Both the position numbers and the translations under genes were made by a program. A stretch of 6,357 nucleotides of DNA from Candidatus Woesearchaeota archaeon CG07_land_8_20_14_0_80_44_23 (GTDB lineage: Archaea; Nanobdellota; Nanobdellia; Woesearchaeales; 0-14-0-80-44-23). The notes under the pieces are model-generated. The model did no database searches. It was given only the letters and a program-made list of their open reading frames with translations, and was not told the origin of the DNA. The stretch spans positions 1 through 6,357 of the forward strand of contig PEXD01000033.1 in assembly GCA_002779235.1 (NCBI GenBank). Reading direction: 5' to 3'. Below, one piece after another: positions 6,015 through 6,357 of the stretch; the stretch's first letter is position 1, and the number at the start of each line of letters is the position of its first letter.

Positions 6015-6357
6015 ATGCGAAACAACAGGAAAGCGGACATGACAATACAATACACTTTCTTAATCTTTCTTGCCACAATAACAGTTTTTGTGGTGATAGG
6101 GCTGATAACGAAGTGGAGCTTCAATGCCAGCACGCTGATGTGCAAGCTTTCAGGAGAATGCCAAAACCAGCAACCAGTCCTTGATGTTCAGATAATAAAC
6201 ATAACAGGCGGTTCTGACTGCAAATCGGACTTCAAAGCAGAAATAATAAAAGGCGCACGGCTCTGCAACGAGAATGGAAAGCTTGGACGGCTCCAGGGAA
6301 ATGAGCCAATCTGCTATGTTGTAAAAGCATCCGGCTGTTCCATAACAAAAACCGAAA
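6015..6357 (+). CDS. Pilin-like membrane protein, 3' end beyond the window
   Basis: An open frame begins at ATG 6015, one base after the previous stop, and stays open to the window end (114 codons visible). The N terminus MRNNRKA followed by DMTIQ matches the leader pattern of the other pilin-like genes, with Ala instead of Gly before the predicted cut. Residues 11-33 form the hydrophobic helix. The exported part has six cysteines so far (43, 49, 69, 84, 100, 108) and sequons at N37 and N62. No FxDGS module, VWA domain or CW domain is visible in this part, so it is either a different subunit or shows its shared domains further on. GGTG (6007-6010) lies four bases before the ATG and could pair with the anti-Shine-Dalgarno sequence. 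A minor-pilin-like role is inferred from leader and context. Confidence 0.8.
   Translation, partial: MRNNRKADMTIQYTFLIFLATITVFVVIGLITKWSFNASTLMCKLSGECQNQQPVLDVQIINITGGSDCKSDFKAEIIKGARLCNENGKLGRLQGNEPICYVVKASGCSITKTE

Noticed and set aside
1..6357. CRISPR array, tRNA or rRNA gene, insertion sequence, or intrinsic terminator
   Set aside because: Coding sequence fills nearly the whole window. No regularly spaced repeats, tRNA-like cloverleaf, transposase or terminal inverted repeats were seen, and no gap is long enough for a terminator.

Overview
This window looks like part of an archaeal chromosome, most likely from a DPANN-type lineage; the phylum cannot be fixed from the sequence. The archaeal signs are short lysine/arginine-rich leaders of the class III (prepilin/archaellin) type, a TATA-like box placed for a leaderless transcript, heavy use of AGG and ATA codons, and many N-glycosylation sequons. 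Six genes lie head to tail on the + strand with almost no space between them. This is one operon, and the last gene runs off the right edge.

Layout. Positions 1-40 hold a promoter-like AT-rich stretch. Gene 1 (41-391) is a small membrane-anchored protein with an exported Cys-containing domain. Genes 2, 3 and 4 (392-1291, 1291-3519, 3521-5581) encode three paralogous modular pilin-like proteins of 299, 742 and 686 residues. Gene 5 (5600-6013) encodes a cysteine-free protein with a cytosolic N-terminal domain, a charged linker and one transmembrane helix near its C terminus. Gene 6 (from 6015) is another pilin-like protein, cut by the window end.

The main observation is the shared plan of genes 2-4. 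Each has a class III leader and hydrophobic helix, an early cysteine pair, one or two beta modules with an 'F-x-DGS ... IPK-x-A ... NA' signature, one or two beta modules with a 'C ... C ... L-x-I-x-Y' signature, and a conserved C-terminal domain of about 100 residues with CW, D[IF]xxC, a further Cys-rich segment and LIE[YF] motifs. Between the two kinds of beta module, gene 2 has nothing extra. Gene 3 carries an apparent Rossmann/glutamine-amidotransferase-like domain without a catalytic cysteine. Gene 4 carries a clear von Willebrand factor A (VWA) domain with a DxSxS metal site. The set therefore looks like one scaffold with interchangeable effector domains placed at one site.

Working model (inference): genes 2, 3, 4 and 6 are minor-pilin-like or membrane-anchored surface subunits. 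They would be processed by an archaeal prepilin peptidase, disulfide-bonded and glycosylated, with the VWA protein as an adhesive or tip subunit. Gene 5 may link the assembly to the cytoplasm. No assembly ATPase, platform protein or prepilin peptidase is inside the window, so the link to a filament machine remains unproven.
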